DNA from: Plantactinospora sp040120695
GTDB lineage: Bacteria > Actinomycetota > Actinomycetes > Mycobacteriales > Micromonosporaceae
DNA length: 64,000 bases
Assembly: GCF_040120695.1 (NCBI RefSeq)
Contig: NZ_JBEEAC010000022.1
Coordinates: 60,783-124,782 of the forward strand
Direction of reading: 5' to 3'
A program made the position numbers and the translations under genes. The notes beneath the pieces are model-generated. The model had not been told where the DNA came from and did no database searches. It was given only the letters and a program-made list of their open reading frames with translations. Shown one piece after another: positions 16,180 to 24,310 of the stretch. Each line of letters opens with the position of its first letter. Within the stretch, counting starts at the first letter, position 1.

Positions 16180-16554
16180 ATGGGTCATGCAGGACCGGTC
16201 ATGCGAAGTCCCGGTCACGACGATGCGGTGCCGGGCCACGTCATCCACCTTCCCGTCGCGGTACCCACCCTGCACGCCGCCACCGAACTGGCCGCGCGGC
16301 TGGCCGAGTCGCTGGCCTTCCTGCCGGAGCTCGACGCCGGCGAGGTCACGGTCTCGGCCGAGGACGCGCAGCACGAGCGGTACCGGGTCTTCTGCGACCG
16401 GCTGCTGTTCGGTGCCGGCCGGTGTGGCGAGCGGGAGGGGCACCCGGGCGCCTGTGTCGCCGGCCCGCCCGGCACCGGCTCGACGGCCGGGCGCCGGGCA
16501 CTGATCGACGCCACCTCGGGCAGCCGGGTCGGCGCGGTACCGCCGACCGGATGA
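16180..16554 (+). CDS. Hypothetical protein (124 aa)
   Basis: The central part, IHLPVAVPTLHAATELAARL then AESLAFLPELDAGEVTVSAE and QHERYRVFCDRLL, is a well-formed helical domain, followed by a Cys-containing stretch (GAGRCGEREGHPGACVAGPP) with the spacing of a possible metal site. The remaining tail is low-complexity. Start is ATG 16180 or ATG 16201; neither has a strong ribosome site. I do not recognise a named family. It stands alone before a decayed gene. Confidence 0.5.
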   Translation: MGHAGPVMRSPGHDDAVPGHVIHLPVAVPTLHAATELAARLAESLAFLPELDAGEVTVSAEDAQHERYRVFCDRLLFGAGRCGEREGHPGACVAGPPGTGSTAGRRALIDATSGSRVGAVPPTG

Positions 16555-16622
16555 CCCGCCGGGCCAGGGCGAGGCGGCCGTGGCCGGCTCCGGCGCTGCC
16601 TGCCGGAGCTCGTGCCGCCCGG

Positions 16623-16800
16623 TCACCAGCAGGTGAAGCCGCCGTCGACCACCAGGTCGACGCTGGTGCAGAAGCTGGCGGCGTCGGTGAGCAGGGCGAC
16701 ACGGTCGTCGAGGCGGAACGAGGGTACGTCCTCGTGCCTCGGCGTTGCCCACCACGCCGAAGAGTTGACCCTCAGCGGCTGCCCCGGGCATCGGCGGCTG
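16623..16800 (-). pseudogene. Remnant of a short-chain dehydrogenase/reductase C-terminus
   Basis: Read on the minus strand, the last residues before the TGA at 16623-16625 are VALLTDAASFCTSVDLVVDG then GFTCW. This is the typical end of an SDR of the FabG class (a DASF-TG-D--VDGG pattern). Upstream in the same frame a short LRVN appears, but the P-G catalytic-side loops and the Rossmann N-terminus are absent, and the expected loop sequence appears partly in another frame. It is therefore a truncated, frameshifted relic. It sits directly at the 3' edge of the STAND island. Confidence 0.6.
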
Positions 16801-16833
16801 GTGGGCAGGTCGGGCTTGCCCGCGCACCACAGC

Positions 16834-19800
16834 TCAGCATCGTGGGGCCTGGTCCGGATCATTGCCGGTGGCTTTCCACGCCTCGGCAACTGTCTGCGTG
16901 CCGCGCAATGCGGAGCAGACGTCGGACAGCACTCGATCGGGGTCGGGATCCACGATATTGATCTGCGAATACACGCCGGCAATGGCGATCAGTCCGGTAC
17001 CGGGTTGCACGGCAAGACCGTTGGAAGAGGTGGATGTACGCACCGCGGCCAGGAATCGTTGCGTCGATACCTCCCACAGCCGCAGCGAAACGTCATAGTC
17101 GCTGACCGAGGCAAGTGTGTCGCCGTTCGGCAGGAAGTCGACTCCCCTGATGGTGCCACCATGCCCGCTCAACGTACCGCCGACCTGCTTTCTGGTGGCG
17201 ACATCCCACAGCCGCAGATTTCGGTCGCTACCACCGCTTGCCAGGAGCGTACCGTCATGGTTGAACGCCACCGCGGTGGCGAATCCGTGGCGGCCGTCCA
17301 GGGTGTCGACCAGATCACCGGTGCGCGGATCGCGAAGCTCGATCGTCCCGTTGCTCAACGGGACGGCGAGCAGACTCCCATCCGGGGAGAAGTCGATATT
17401 GCCGCCTGGATAGGGGTCGTGTGAAACGTCCCCGGGTTCGTAACTGATCCGAACCGGTGGCGAATCGGGGTTGGCGAAATCCCACCGGACCAGCCGAAGA
17501 CGTAGAGCCGTGACGTCGCCCGAGTTTATCGCCTCCCGGGACGGGCCACCGAACGCGACCAGGGTCCTGCCGTCCGGACTGTACTGGACGGCGTAAGGCA
17601 CCATGTCGGCTCCGATGACTCCGGGCCTACCCGACTGTCCGGTCGCGATATTCCACAACCGCACGGTGCCGTCGGCACCCGCCGTCGCCAGCTCGGCACC
17701 GTCCGGCCTGAAGGAAAGCGAATCGATCACGCCGGTGTTCAGTTCACGGACCACGGATTGCCTGGTCATGTCCCAGAGCGTCACCACCGTGCCTCTCGTG
17801 ACGGCCAGCAGACGCCGGTCCGGACTGAACGCCACGGCAGTGGGGGTGTGGGACTGGTCGATAACGCTGGTCTGCGCCCGCCACAGAATCGCCGATCGAT
17901 CGACGCTGCCGCTGAGCACCGTGTGCCCGTCCCGACTGAACCCGACCGAAACCACACCTCCGGTGTGTCCGACAAAGGAGCGGACGCTGGCACCGTCGAC
18001 AACCCTCCACCACTGAACGCTTCTGCTCCTGTTCAGCCCCGCGATCACGTGTCGCCCGTCCGGACTGAAGACCGCCTCCTTGACGAACTCGTCCCCGCCG
18101 GGTGGGCGCAGTACCGGAACGTTGGCGGCCCGGCCGTCGCGTACGTCCCACAGCCGTACCGTACCGTCGGCACTGCCACTGGCCAACAGCCGGCCATTCG
18201 GACTGAAACTCGTGCTCGTCACGTATTTTTCGTGGCCGGCCAGAACCGCCATCTGGCGTCCGGTGGCGGTCTGCCAGACCCGGACGCTGTTGTCCCCGCC
18301 GCCGGCCGCGAGCAGCGAGCCGTCCGGACTCAACGCGACTCCGAGCCCGGCGCCACCCTTGTCGTAGGTACGCACCCGCCGCCCGCTTGCCACGTGCCAC
18401 AACACGATGGTGGGTTCGCTCCGGGACACGGTTGCGATGGAGGTCCCGTCCTGGCTGAATGCCATACCGACGGCGTCGCCGGGCAGGCTGCGGACGAGTT
18501 TGCGCGTGCGCACGTCCCACAACCGCAGCCGGTGCTCGGCTCGTTCGCTGGAATGGGCGGTGCCGAGTGTGTTTCCGTCCGGGCTGAACTCGACGATCGG
18601 CATCTCGCCATCCGTGCCGGTCAACTCGGCGACCTGTCGATGACCCTCGGTGTCCCACAGCGTCACCGAGCCGTCGGTGGCCGCCAGCGCGGCGAGCGTG
18701 CCGTCGGGACTGAGCGCCGTGTCGAAGAGCCGGGCCGCAACGGGGCCGAGCACGCCCCGGTAGGGAATCCCCTGTGCGCTCAGGAGGGCGCCGCGCGACT
18801 CCTCGGTCGGCGCGGCCTGCCATGCCGCAATCGCCAGCAACAGCGATCGGCGCGGATCGGTGTCGCGGGTGGCCAGCGACTCCGACGAGTGCAGCCGGGA
18901 CAGCGCGACGGCTCGCTGCTGCTCGGCCCGGAATCTCTGCTCGTCCGCTACCCGCTGTTGCCACACCGCGAGCCCGCTCGCAACCAGGGCGGCGACGAGC
19001 AGGAACGCGAGCGCCACCACCCCGCGACGCAGGCGCCGGTTGTTGCGCCGGACGGTGTCGCGCGCGGATTCCTCCGCGGCCTCGCTCGCCGCGACGAACT
19101 CGCGTTCCAGGTCCGAGAGGCCGGTCGGGCGGTCGTCGCGCTCGGCCAGCCAGGCCCGGGTGTCGGCCAGCCGAGCACCCCGGATCAGGCTGCCGCTGTC
19201 CCGATCCAGGCTCAGCCAGTCGTTGGCCGCATCGGTGAGCCTGCGGTGTACGACGAGACCGGCCCGGTCCTCGCTGAGCCAGGTGCGCAACCGTGGCCAG
19301 GCCCGCAACAGGGCTTCGTGGGCGATCTCGGCGGTGTCCTTGTCCAGGGCTACCAGCCGGGTCGCGACCAACCGGTTGAGCACGGTCACCGAGTCGTCGT
19401 CACCGCCGGTCAGTTCCGACTTCGACACCCTTCGACGGGTGTCATCGGCACCGGCACCGACCGCCACCATCGTCAGCAACAACCGCCGTACGATCTTCTG
19501 CTCCGGCTCGGACATCGAGGTGAACAGCCGCTCCGCCGCCTCGCTGATCGCGCCCCGAACGCCACCGGATTCCTGATAGCTGGCCAGGGTCATGGTGTTG
19601 CCTCGCCGCCTGTTCCAGGTGGCCTCCAAGGCGTACGCGAGCAACGGCAGGGTGCCCGGTTGATGACCGGCGGCGTCGACGACGTCCTCGAGGATCCGAT
19701 CGACCAGGCCCCGCTCCACGTCGAGACCGACGACGGCTGCGGGTCCTTCCACGACGCTCCCCAGTTCGGAGATCGTCATCGGACCGACAAGAAACTGGTT

Positions 19801-21090
19801 GTCCTGCAGGATCTCCGCCAAGCCCGGTTCCTCCGCACAGGAGGAGAAGAAGTCCGTCCGCAGGCTGGCGAGCACCAGTGCGCTCGGGGTGGTTTCGTCG
19901 CCGGCGACGCTGTCGGCCGCCGCCCGGAGGGCCGCGATGAACGCGGCCCGTTCGGCGGCGTCCCCGCAGAGCGTGAAGATCTCCTCGAACTGGTCGACGA
20001 TCAACACCACCGGCCCGGCACCGTCGAGTCCCTTCCTGCCCGCGTCCGCGAGCGTCGCCTGGCGGGCCAGCGCCGCGAACCTGACCGGGTTGTCGCGTAC
20101 CTCGTCCACCCAGGACCCGACGGAACTGCCCGCCAGGACCGCCATGCGGCTGACCAGTTCGGTCAGCGGCCTGGAACCGGGCGTCAGCCGGATCCGCGGC
20201 CAATCCGCGGAACCGGGAATCGGAAGGTCGCCGCGCGACAACGCGGGCACGAGACCGGCCTGCAACAAGGACGACTTGCCCGAGCCGGAGACGCCCACCA
20301 CGAGCAACGGTAATCCGCGATCCTTGGCCACGACCAGCCGGTCGACCAGTTTCGCGGTCAGCTTCTCGCGGCCGAAGAACCACTCGGCCTGGCCTGCGGT
20401 GAACGCGGACAGGCCGGGGTAAGGGCAGATGCCCGGTGCGGGCGGTTCGACGTACTCGGCCTTCTCCCTCGGCCGCAGCTCGACACCGACGTCGCGCAGC
20501 AGGGGGGCCAGGTCTTCCGTCCGCGCGACCCACACCGTGTCCCGGCCCCAGTTGTCGTTGGTGTTGTACCTGGCCGACACGACACCCACGACCGTGCCGT
20601 CGACACCCCGCACCGGGGCACCCGACATCCCCCGCATCACCGCGTTCGCCGTCAGCCGGCCCAGCCGCACCCCATCCCGGGTCGTACCACCCGCCCAATG
20701 CCCCGGCGCGTCCAGGAAGCGATACTCCTGAAAGTCCGGCAGGTCCACCGAACCCGTGACCACCACCTCGGCCCGAAGCTGGACGCCATCCGTGGCCGCT
20801 ACGCCGGGTGCGACCGCGGGAAGCCTGCCTTCCGCCCGCAACACACCGAGGTCGTGCACCCGGTCAACGTTGATGATCCGCGCGGCGAAGTCGTCCCCAC
20901 CGCCCAACGGATCCACCCGCACCACGCCGCCGATGTCTCCGGTGTCGGCTGTGCCCGCGTTGACGTTGCGCAGCACGTGCCACGCTGTCACGAACACCCC
21001 AGGCGCTACCTGAAAACATGTGCCTCCGGGACGACCCGCCGCATCGAGAACCCGGCCGAGAAACCCCGGAACCCTTTCGTCAGGCGCCAT
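16834..21090 (-). CDS. Trypsin-like protease - nSTAND NTPase - WD40 giant protein
   Basis: A 1418-residue multidomain protein. Residues ~10-205 form a trypsin-like protease with a visible triad: H38 (FVTAWHVLRN), D80 (DRVHDLGVL) and S156 (RGMSGAPV). Residues ~222-650 are a STAND-type NTPase: CPYPGLSAF then FFGREK entry, Walker A GVSGSGKSS (266-274), Walker B VVLIVDQFEE (361-370), then a winged-helix-like region. One transmembrane helix follows at ~690-710. About 14 WD40 repeats (SPDG...LWD pattern) fill ~755-1390. Known relatives are conflict/immune NTPases in which the beta-propeller senses a trigger and the STAND module oligomerises to fire the effector, here the protease. The start at ATG 21090 overlaps the upstream Trypco1-like gene by 11 bp. 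Confidence 0.85.
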   Translation of the reverse strand: MAPDERVPGFLGRVLDAAGRPGGTCFQVAPGVFVTAWHVLRNVNAGTADTGDIGGVVRVDPLGGGDDFAARIINVDRVHDLGVLRAEGRLPAVAPGVAATDGVQLRAEVVVTGSVDLPDFQEYRFLDAPGHWAGGTTRDGVRLGRLTANAVMRGMSGAPVRGVDGTVVGVVSARYNTNDNWGRDTVWVARTEDLAPLLRDVGVELRPREKAEYVEPPAPGICPYPGLSAFTAGQAEWFFGREKLTAKLVDRLVVAKDRGLPLLVVGVSGSGKSSLLQAGLVPALSRGDLPIPGSADWPRIRLTPGSRPLTELVSRMAVLAGSSVGSWVDEVRDNPVRFAALARQATLADAGRKGLDGAGPVVLIVDQFEEIFTLCGDAAERAAFIAALRAAADSVAGDETTPSALVLASLRTDFFSSCAEEPGLAEILQDNQFLVGPMTISELGSVVEGPAAVVGLDVERGLVDRILEDVVDAAGHQPGTLPLLAYALEATWNRRRGNTMTLASYQESGGVRGAISEAAERLFTSMSEPEQKIVRRLLLTMVAVGAGADDTRRRVSKSELTGGDDDSVTVLNRLVATRLVALDKDTAEIAHEALLRAWPRLRTWLSEDRAGLVVHRRLTDAANDWLSLDRDSGSLIRGARLADTRAWLAERDDRPTGLSDLEREFVAASEAAEESARDTVRRNNRRLRRGVVALAFLLVAALVASGLAVWQQRVADEQRFRAEQQRAVALSRLHSSESLATRDTDPRRSLLLAIAAWQAAPTEESRGALLSAQGIPYRGVLGPVAARLFDTALSPDGTLAALAATDGSVTLWDTEGHRQVAELTGTDGEMPIVEFSPDGNTLGTAHSSERAEHRLRLWDVRTRKLVRSLPGDAVGMAFSQDGTSIATVSRSEPTIVLWHVASGRRVRTYDKGGAGLGVALSPDGSLLAAGGGDNSVRVWQTATGRQMAVLAGHEKYVTSTSFSPNGRLLASGSADGTVRLWDVRDGRAANVPVLRPPGGDEFVKEAVFSPDGRHVIAGLNRSRSVQWWRVVDGASVRSFVGHTGGVVSVGFSRDGHTVLSGSVDRSAILWRAQTSVIDQSHTPTAVAFSPDRRLLAVTRGTVVTLWDMTRQSVVRELNTGVIDSLSFRPDGAELATAGADGTVRLWNIATGQSGRPGVIGADMVPYAVQYSPDGRTLVAFGGPSREAINSGDVTALRLRLVRWDFANPDSPPVRISYEPGDVSHDPYPGGNIDFSPDGSLLAVPLSNGTIELRDPRTGDLVDTLDGRHGFATAVAFNHDGTLLASGGSDRNLRLWDVATRKQVGGTLSGHGGTIRGVDFLPNGDTLASVSDYDVSLRLWEVSTQRFLAAVRTSTSSNGLAVQPGTGLIAIAGVYSQINIVDPDPDRVLSDVCSALRGTQTVAEAWKATGNDPDQAPRC

Positions 21091-21433
21091 CGGGGTGGGG
21101 CTCCGCCGCAGCGCGGTACGTCAGTGCCACCTCCAGGGTCGCCTCGGTCGACACACCCGCGATGATCACGCTGCCGTTCGCCGAGAACTTCAACCCGAAC
21201 GTGACCTGAACCTCGTCGGGCCGCTGCCCCTGCTCACCCAGTCGGGCGATGGTGCCCACGGTCGAGGTCGCCACCGCGACAATCGCGTCCTGGGCGCGCT
21301 CGAATGCGTCCGTCACTGCGTCGCGCACCATCTCCCCGCGCCCGGTCTCCTCCGAGCCGACCGGGCGGGCCACCTCAACCTGGAGTTCCACACCCGCCAC
21401 GGAGACGGGAAGTACAACCGAACGACCAGTCAA
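21080..21433 (-). CDS. Trypco1-like (CU044_2847-type) trypsin-co-occurring protein
   Basis: A 117-residue protein with a beta-rich start (SVVLPVSVAGVELQVEVARP), a helical middle and a conserved end DEVQVTFGLKFSANGSVIIA then STEATLEVALTYR. This end matches the small domain that co-occurs with trypsin-like proteases in actinobacterial conflict systems (Trypco1). It lies immediately upstream of, and overlaps by 11 bp, the trypsin-STAND-WD40 gene, as expected for a partner protein. It starts at TTG 21433, which has GGGGAGG six bases upstream and overlaps the stop of a further small ORF. Its biochemical role is not established; regulator or substrate of the protease are the natural guesses. Confidence 0.75.
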   Translation of the reverse strand: MTGRSVVLPVSVAGVELQVEVARPVGSEETGRGEMVRDAVTDAFERAQDAIVAVATSTVGTIARLGEQGQRPDEVQVTFGLKFSANGSVIIAGVSTEATLEVALTYRAAAEPHPDGA

Positions 21434-21621
21434 CGACGCCTCCCCAGGCCAATGCCGCGATACCCGACGTCGATCGCCCTTGTGAGGTACCGACTACGGT
21501 CCGCACCATACCGATAGCCGACAACCTGTGCCACGGCCACGAAACCTGGCTGATCGAGGGGGCCAGCGTCCACGTCCACCTCGAACTCCCAGCCGTCCCT
21601 GAGAATTTCGACGATCCACAC
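21430..21621 (-). CDS. Small ORF coupled upstream of the Trypco1-like gene (63 aa)
   Basis: GTG 21621 opens a 63-codon frame whose TGA (21430-21432) overlaps the TTG start of the Trypco1-like gene (TTGA). The product begins WIVEILRDGWEFEVDVDAGP and continues GFVAVAQVVGYRYGADRSRY, with a basic end IGLGRRR. The composition looks protein-like, but third-position GC is lower than in neighbouring housekeeping genes. No family is recognised. The frame extends further upstream but becomes Pro/Arg-rich and is unlikely to be coding. If real, it is a third component of the conflict operon; alternatively it is the surviving tail of a decayed gene. Confidence 0.42.
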   Translation of the reverse strand: MWIVEILRDGWEFEVDVDAGPLDQPGFVAVAQVVGYRYGADRSRYLTRAIDVGYRGIGLGRRR

Positions 21622-21703
21622 CTCTCGGGGACGCCGATCCGGACGAGCTGCTCGACGACCTGGACGCGGAGGAGCGGGAGGGCAGCCGGCCCGGTAGGAG
21701 CCC

Positions 21704-22000
21704 GGTGCGAAGGAGTCTGCTTCGACCGGGCGAGGACCAGGGTCGAAGACCAGGTGAGCGCGCAGTTGCTCGCCCCCGGGCATCCGCTGCACGACGCGGT
21801 GATCAACCAGACCATCAAGCCCGTACGCGCCCGCGTTGGAGCGCGGTTGCGTCCTGGTCGACCGGCGGGACCGCAGCAGCAGTCCCGGCTGCTGCCGGTC
21901 GCAGCGGGAGGAGATCGCAGGCCGCCGCCGGCAGTGGCGCGCGATCTCGACGGCCCGCGCCGAGTCGACCGATCCGGCGGGTAGACGCCCGCTCGGTTCG
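21704..22000 (+). pseudogene. Decayed helicase-like fragment
   Basis: In one plus frame CFDRARTRVEDQVSAQLLAP is followed by GHPLHDAVINQTI, and in another frame by ERGCVLVDRRDRSSSP and a basic helix REEIAGRRRQWRAI. Together these resemble the segment after the helicase C-domain in large SNF2/DEAD-type defence helicases (a GHPL-dAv ... L-rG-vLvd pattern). Frame changes and loss of all motor motifs show it is a relic. It lies just upstream of the STAND operon on the opposite strand, as expected of an island with turnover of defence genes. Confidence 0.4.
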
Positions 22001-22110
22001 GCCTCCGTCCCAGTTCCGCCGCACGGCAGCCGCCATGGTTGCCTCGCGGCCGTACGGCGGCCCTCGCCGAGATCTCATCGGACGTTCGTCCTGCGGTATC
22101 CCTTGCCCGG

Positions 22111-22428
22111 GTGTCGATCGGAGCCGGGCTGACCGGCCCGGCGGATGAGGTGCGCAGCCCGGACGAGGTGGCCCGGGCGCTGGCCGCCACCCCGCCGCCG
22201 GCGGCCCCGGGCGCGGTGCCCTCCGGTGACCTCGCCGGCCCGGTGCCGACCGCCTCCGGCACTGTGCCGGGCTCCGCCAGTTACCGGGTCGGCGAGGTCG
22301 AGCGTGGCCCGGACGACGACGCCGAGGTGACCTTCCACGGATCGGGGGGCGGGCGGATCGAGATCGAGGTCGAGTGCGTCGGCGGCAGGCCGGTGCCGAC
22401 CTGGAAGGCGCACGGCGGCGACGACTGA
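22111..22428 (+). CDS. Hypothetical protein (105 aa)
   Basis: From GTG 22111 the frame encodes a short acidic protein with an Ala/Pro-rich linker (LAATPPPAAPGAVPSGDLAG) and a compact end RVGEVERGPDDDAEVTFHGS then RIEIEVECVGGRPVPTWK that looks like a small beta-rich domain. Third positions are strongly G/C, supporting coding in the second half. No family is recognised and no ribosome site is obvious, so the start is uncertain; it could be the tail of the degraded upstream gene. Confidence 0.4.
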   Translation: MSIGAGLTGPADEVRSPDEVARALAATPPPAAPGAVPSGDLAGPVPTASGTVPGSASYRVGEVERGPDDDAEVTFHGSGGGRIEIEVECVGGRPVPTWKAHGGDD

Positions 22429-22496
22429 CCGGCCGCCGCGCACCGGTCAGGAGTGCCGGCGGCGGCCCGGCGGTAGCGGCCCGCGCCCAGGGACGT

Positions 22497-23456
22497 TCAG
22501 TGGTAGCGGCCCGCGCCCAGGGACCAGTCGAAACTGCCCCGGATCCAGGCCCGGCGGGCGGTGACGAACCGGAGGGTGTCGGGGTCGCCGCCGGCCAGCA
22601 GCGTGGACTCCAGCCTCAGGTACGCCCGCAGCCCCGCGTTGAACCGCCGGGCCGCGTCGAGGAGTCCCACCCGCTCCTCCCATCCCGCCTCCCTGGCGAG
22701 TACGACGATCAGGTTGTGACCGTCCCGACCGTGCCGGCGCTCCTTGGCGTACGAGAAGACGTCGTTGCACCAGCAGACCAGGTCGGCGGCGAGGTCGTCC
22801 AGGTGGGACGCGTCGGGGTCGGCCTGGCAGATGGCCTCGGCCAGTCCGCCGTACGCCAGGTCGGTCAGCGTGAAGCTGGGGCGTACTCCGCCGGTGTGCC
22901 GGCGCATCTGGAGGTACTCGGCCACCGCCGGTACCCGGTCCCGTTCCCGGTTCGCCGCCTCCCAGAGCAGCGCCAGCAGGTAGTCCCGCATCTGGGCGGC
23001 GAACCGGAGCAGCAGCAGGGGCGGGCCGTGTGCGCGTACCCGTCGGCAGAGGTCGTGCAGGCCGGCGGCGGTCGGGCCGGCGGCGGTGGCCGAGCCCGGT
23101 GGCGCCGGCCCGCCGCGCAGGTCGAGGACGTCGAGTAGCTGCCCGACGACCGGGGCGAGCCGGCCCGGATCGTCGCCCAGGCCGTCGTCGTCGCAGCGGT
23201 CGTCGAAGGTGAACAGCCAGGTGAACAGGTCGGCGACCAGCCGGAGGTGCTCGGGCCGGGCGTCCGGGCAGGTCCGTCCGGCCAGCTCGGCCGCGTTCGC
23301 CCGGTCCAGCCGGCGGGCCGCGGCGGGGCTGCCGATCAGGCCGAGTTCGGTGGCCCAGAGCGTGGACTCCGCGCCGACCCGAACGACGTGTGCGCTCACC
23401 CGTTCCGGAAAGGGTGGCCGGGTCAGCCACGCCAGGGCGAAGGCGCGCATCGGCAC
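22497..23456 (-). CDS. Class I terpene synthase
   Basis: A 319-residue terpene cyclase. The aspartate-rich Mg-binding motif is visible as FTFDDRCDD (D85, D86, D89), and the second metal site is the complete NSE triad NDVFSYAKE (N231, S235, E239). The arginine pair in YLQMRRHTGG and the C-terminal RY pair (GAGRYH) complete the diphosphate-sensing set. This fits bacterial sesquiterpene or monoterpene cyclases; the product cannot be predicted. Start is GTG 23456 or ATG 23450. It follows a TIGR03085 gene by 18 bp on the same strand. No prenyl synthase or P450 is adjacent. Confidence 0.88.
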   Translation of the reverse strand: MPMRAFALAWLTRPPFPERVSAHVVRVGAESTLWATELGLIGSPAAARRLDRANAAELAGRTCPDARPEHLRLVADLFTWLFTFDDRCDDDGLGDDPGRLAPVVGQLLDVLDLRGGPAPPGSATAAGPTAAGLHDLCRRVRAHGPPLLLLRFAAQMRDYLLALLWEAANRERDRVPAVAEYLQMRRHTGGVRPSFTLTDLAYGGLAEAICQADPDASHLDDLAADLVCWCNDVFSYAKERRHGRDGHNLIVVLAREAGWEERVGLLDAARRFNAGLRAYLRLESTLLAGGDPDTLRFVTARRAWIRGSFDWSLGAGRYH

Positions 23457-23474
23457 GTCCGGCCGCCTGCCGGG

Positions 23475-24104
23475 TCAGAGCCCGAGTCTCGCGGTCCGTA
23501 GCCGCTCGGTCAGCGCGGGTGGACCGACCAGTTGTACCCGGGCGACGCGCTGCCGGCCGAAGAGGAAGATCGTCAACTCGCCGGGCGACCCGACCATCCG
23601 GACCTGCTCGCCGCCGGCTCCGGCGGTGGCCTCGCCGTGCTCCGGTGCCTGGATCAGCAGGGTGGCCGGGAACCGGCGCAGCGAGAGCCGGGCCATCGGG
23701 GGGATGCGCTTCCAGAGTGCCGCCCGCTGCCCGACCGGAAGTTCCCGGGGCTGCCAGTCCGGCCGGGCCCGCCGGGCGTCCTCGTGGTGCACGAAGAACT
23801 CGACCAGGTTCGCCAGCTCGTCGACCGGAGGCAGGGCCAGCGGGCTCCACCGGGGCGGACGCCGGACCAGGTCGACCAGGGCGGGGTACGGCTTGCCGGC
23901 CACCGCCGCCCGGACCCGCTCACCGTGCTGCCGCAGGGGCGGGAGCAGCAGCCCGGCCGCCGCGTCCGGCCGGCGTTCCCGGACCACCAGGTGGGCAGCG
24001 AGGTCCCGGGCGGTCCACTCCGGGATGATCGTGGGCGCGTCCGGCCCGATCGCGATGAGGAGATCGGCCAGTGACTGTCGCTCCGTGCTCGCGTAGCGGG
24101 GCAT
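23475..24104 (-). CDS. TIGR03085 family metal-binding (DinB/MDMPI-like) protein
   Basis: A 209-residue protein of the mycothiol-dependent maleylpyruvate-isomerase-like superfamily. It shows the N-terminal helix ASTERQSLADLLIAIGPDAP then the first metal His in WTARDLAAHLVVRERRPDA, and the second histidine cluster in VEFFVHHEDARRA. Members bind a divalent metal with three His residues and may use mycothiol; the substrate is unknown. It lies upstream of the terpene synthase in a likely two-gene unit, starting at ATG 24104 with a 206-bp gap to the divergent ABC exporter. Confidence 0.8.
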   Translation of the reverse strand: MPRYASTERQSLADLLIAIGPDAPTIIPEWTARDLAAHLVVRERRPDAAAGLLLPPLRQHGERVRAAVAGKPYPALVDLVRRPPRWSPLALPPVDELANLVEFFVHHEDARRARPDWQPRELPVGQRAALWKRIPPMARLSLRRFPATLLIQAPEHGEATAGAGGEQVRMVGSPGELTIFLFGRQRVARVQLVGPPALTERLRTARLGL

Positions 24105-24310
24105 GTCTTGATCGTAAATCCTGATCCGGTCGCCCGGCGCGGCATGTCCGGACCGGCTCCGCTCTCCGCGCGGTCAGGCACGGTGGAACAGGCTGTGACA
24201 GCAGACACAATCAGGGCCGAGTCGGTACCACCCAGGCCAATCGGTTCGTCAAGCCCCCACCTGATCAGTAAGGATGAGCTGGACGCAGGAGGCTTACGGC
24301 GGGGGAGAGC

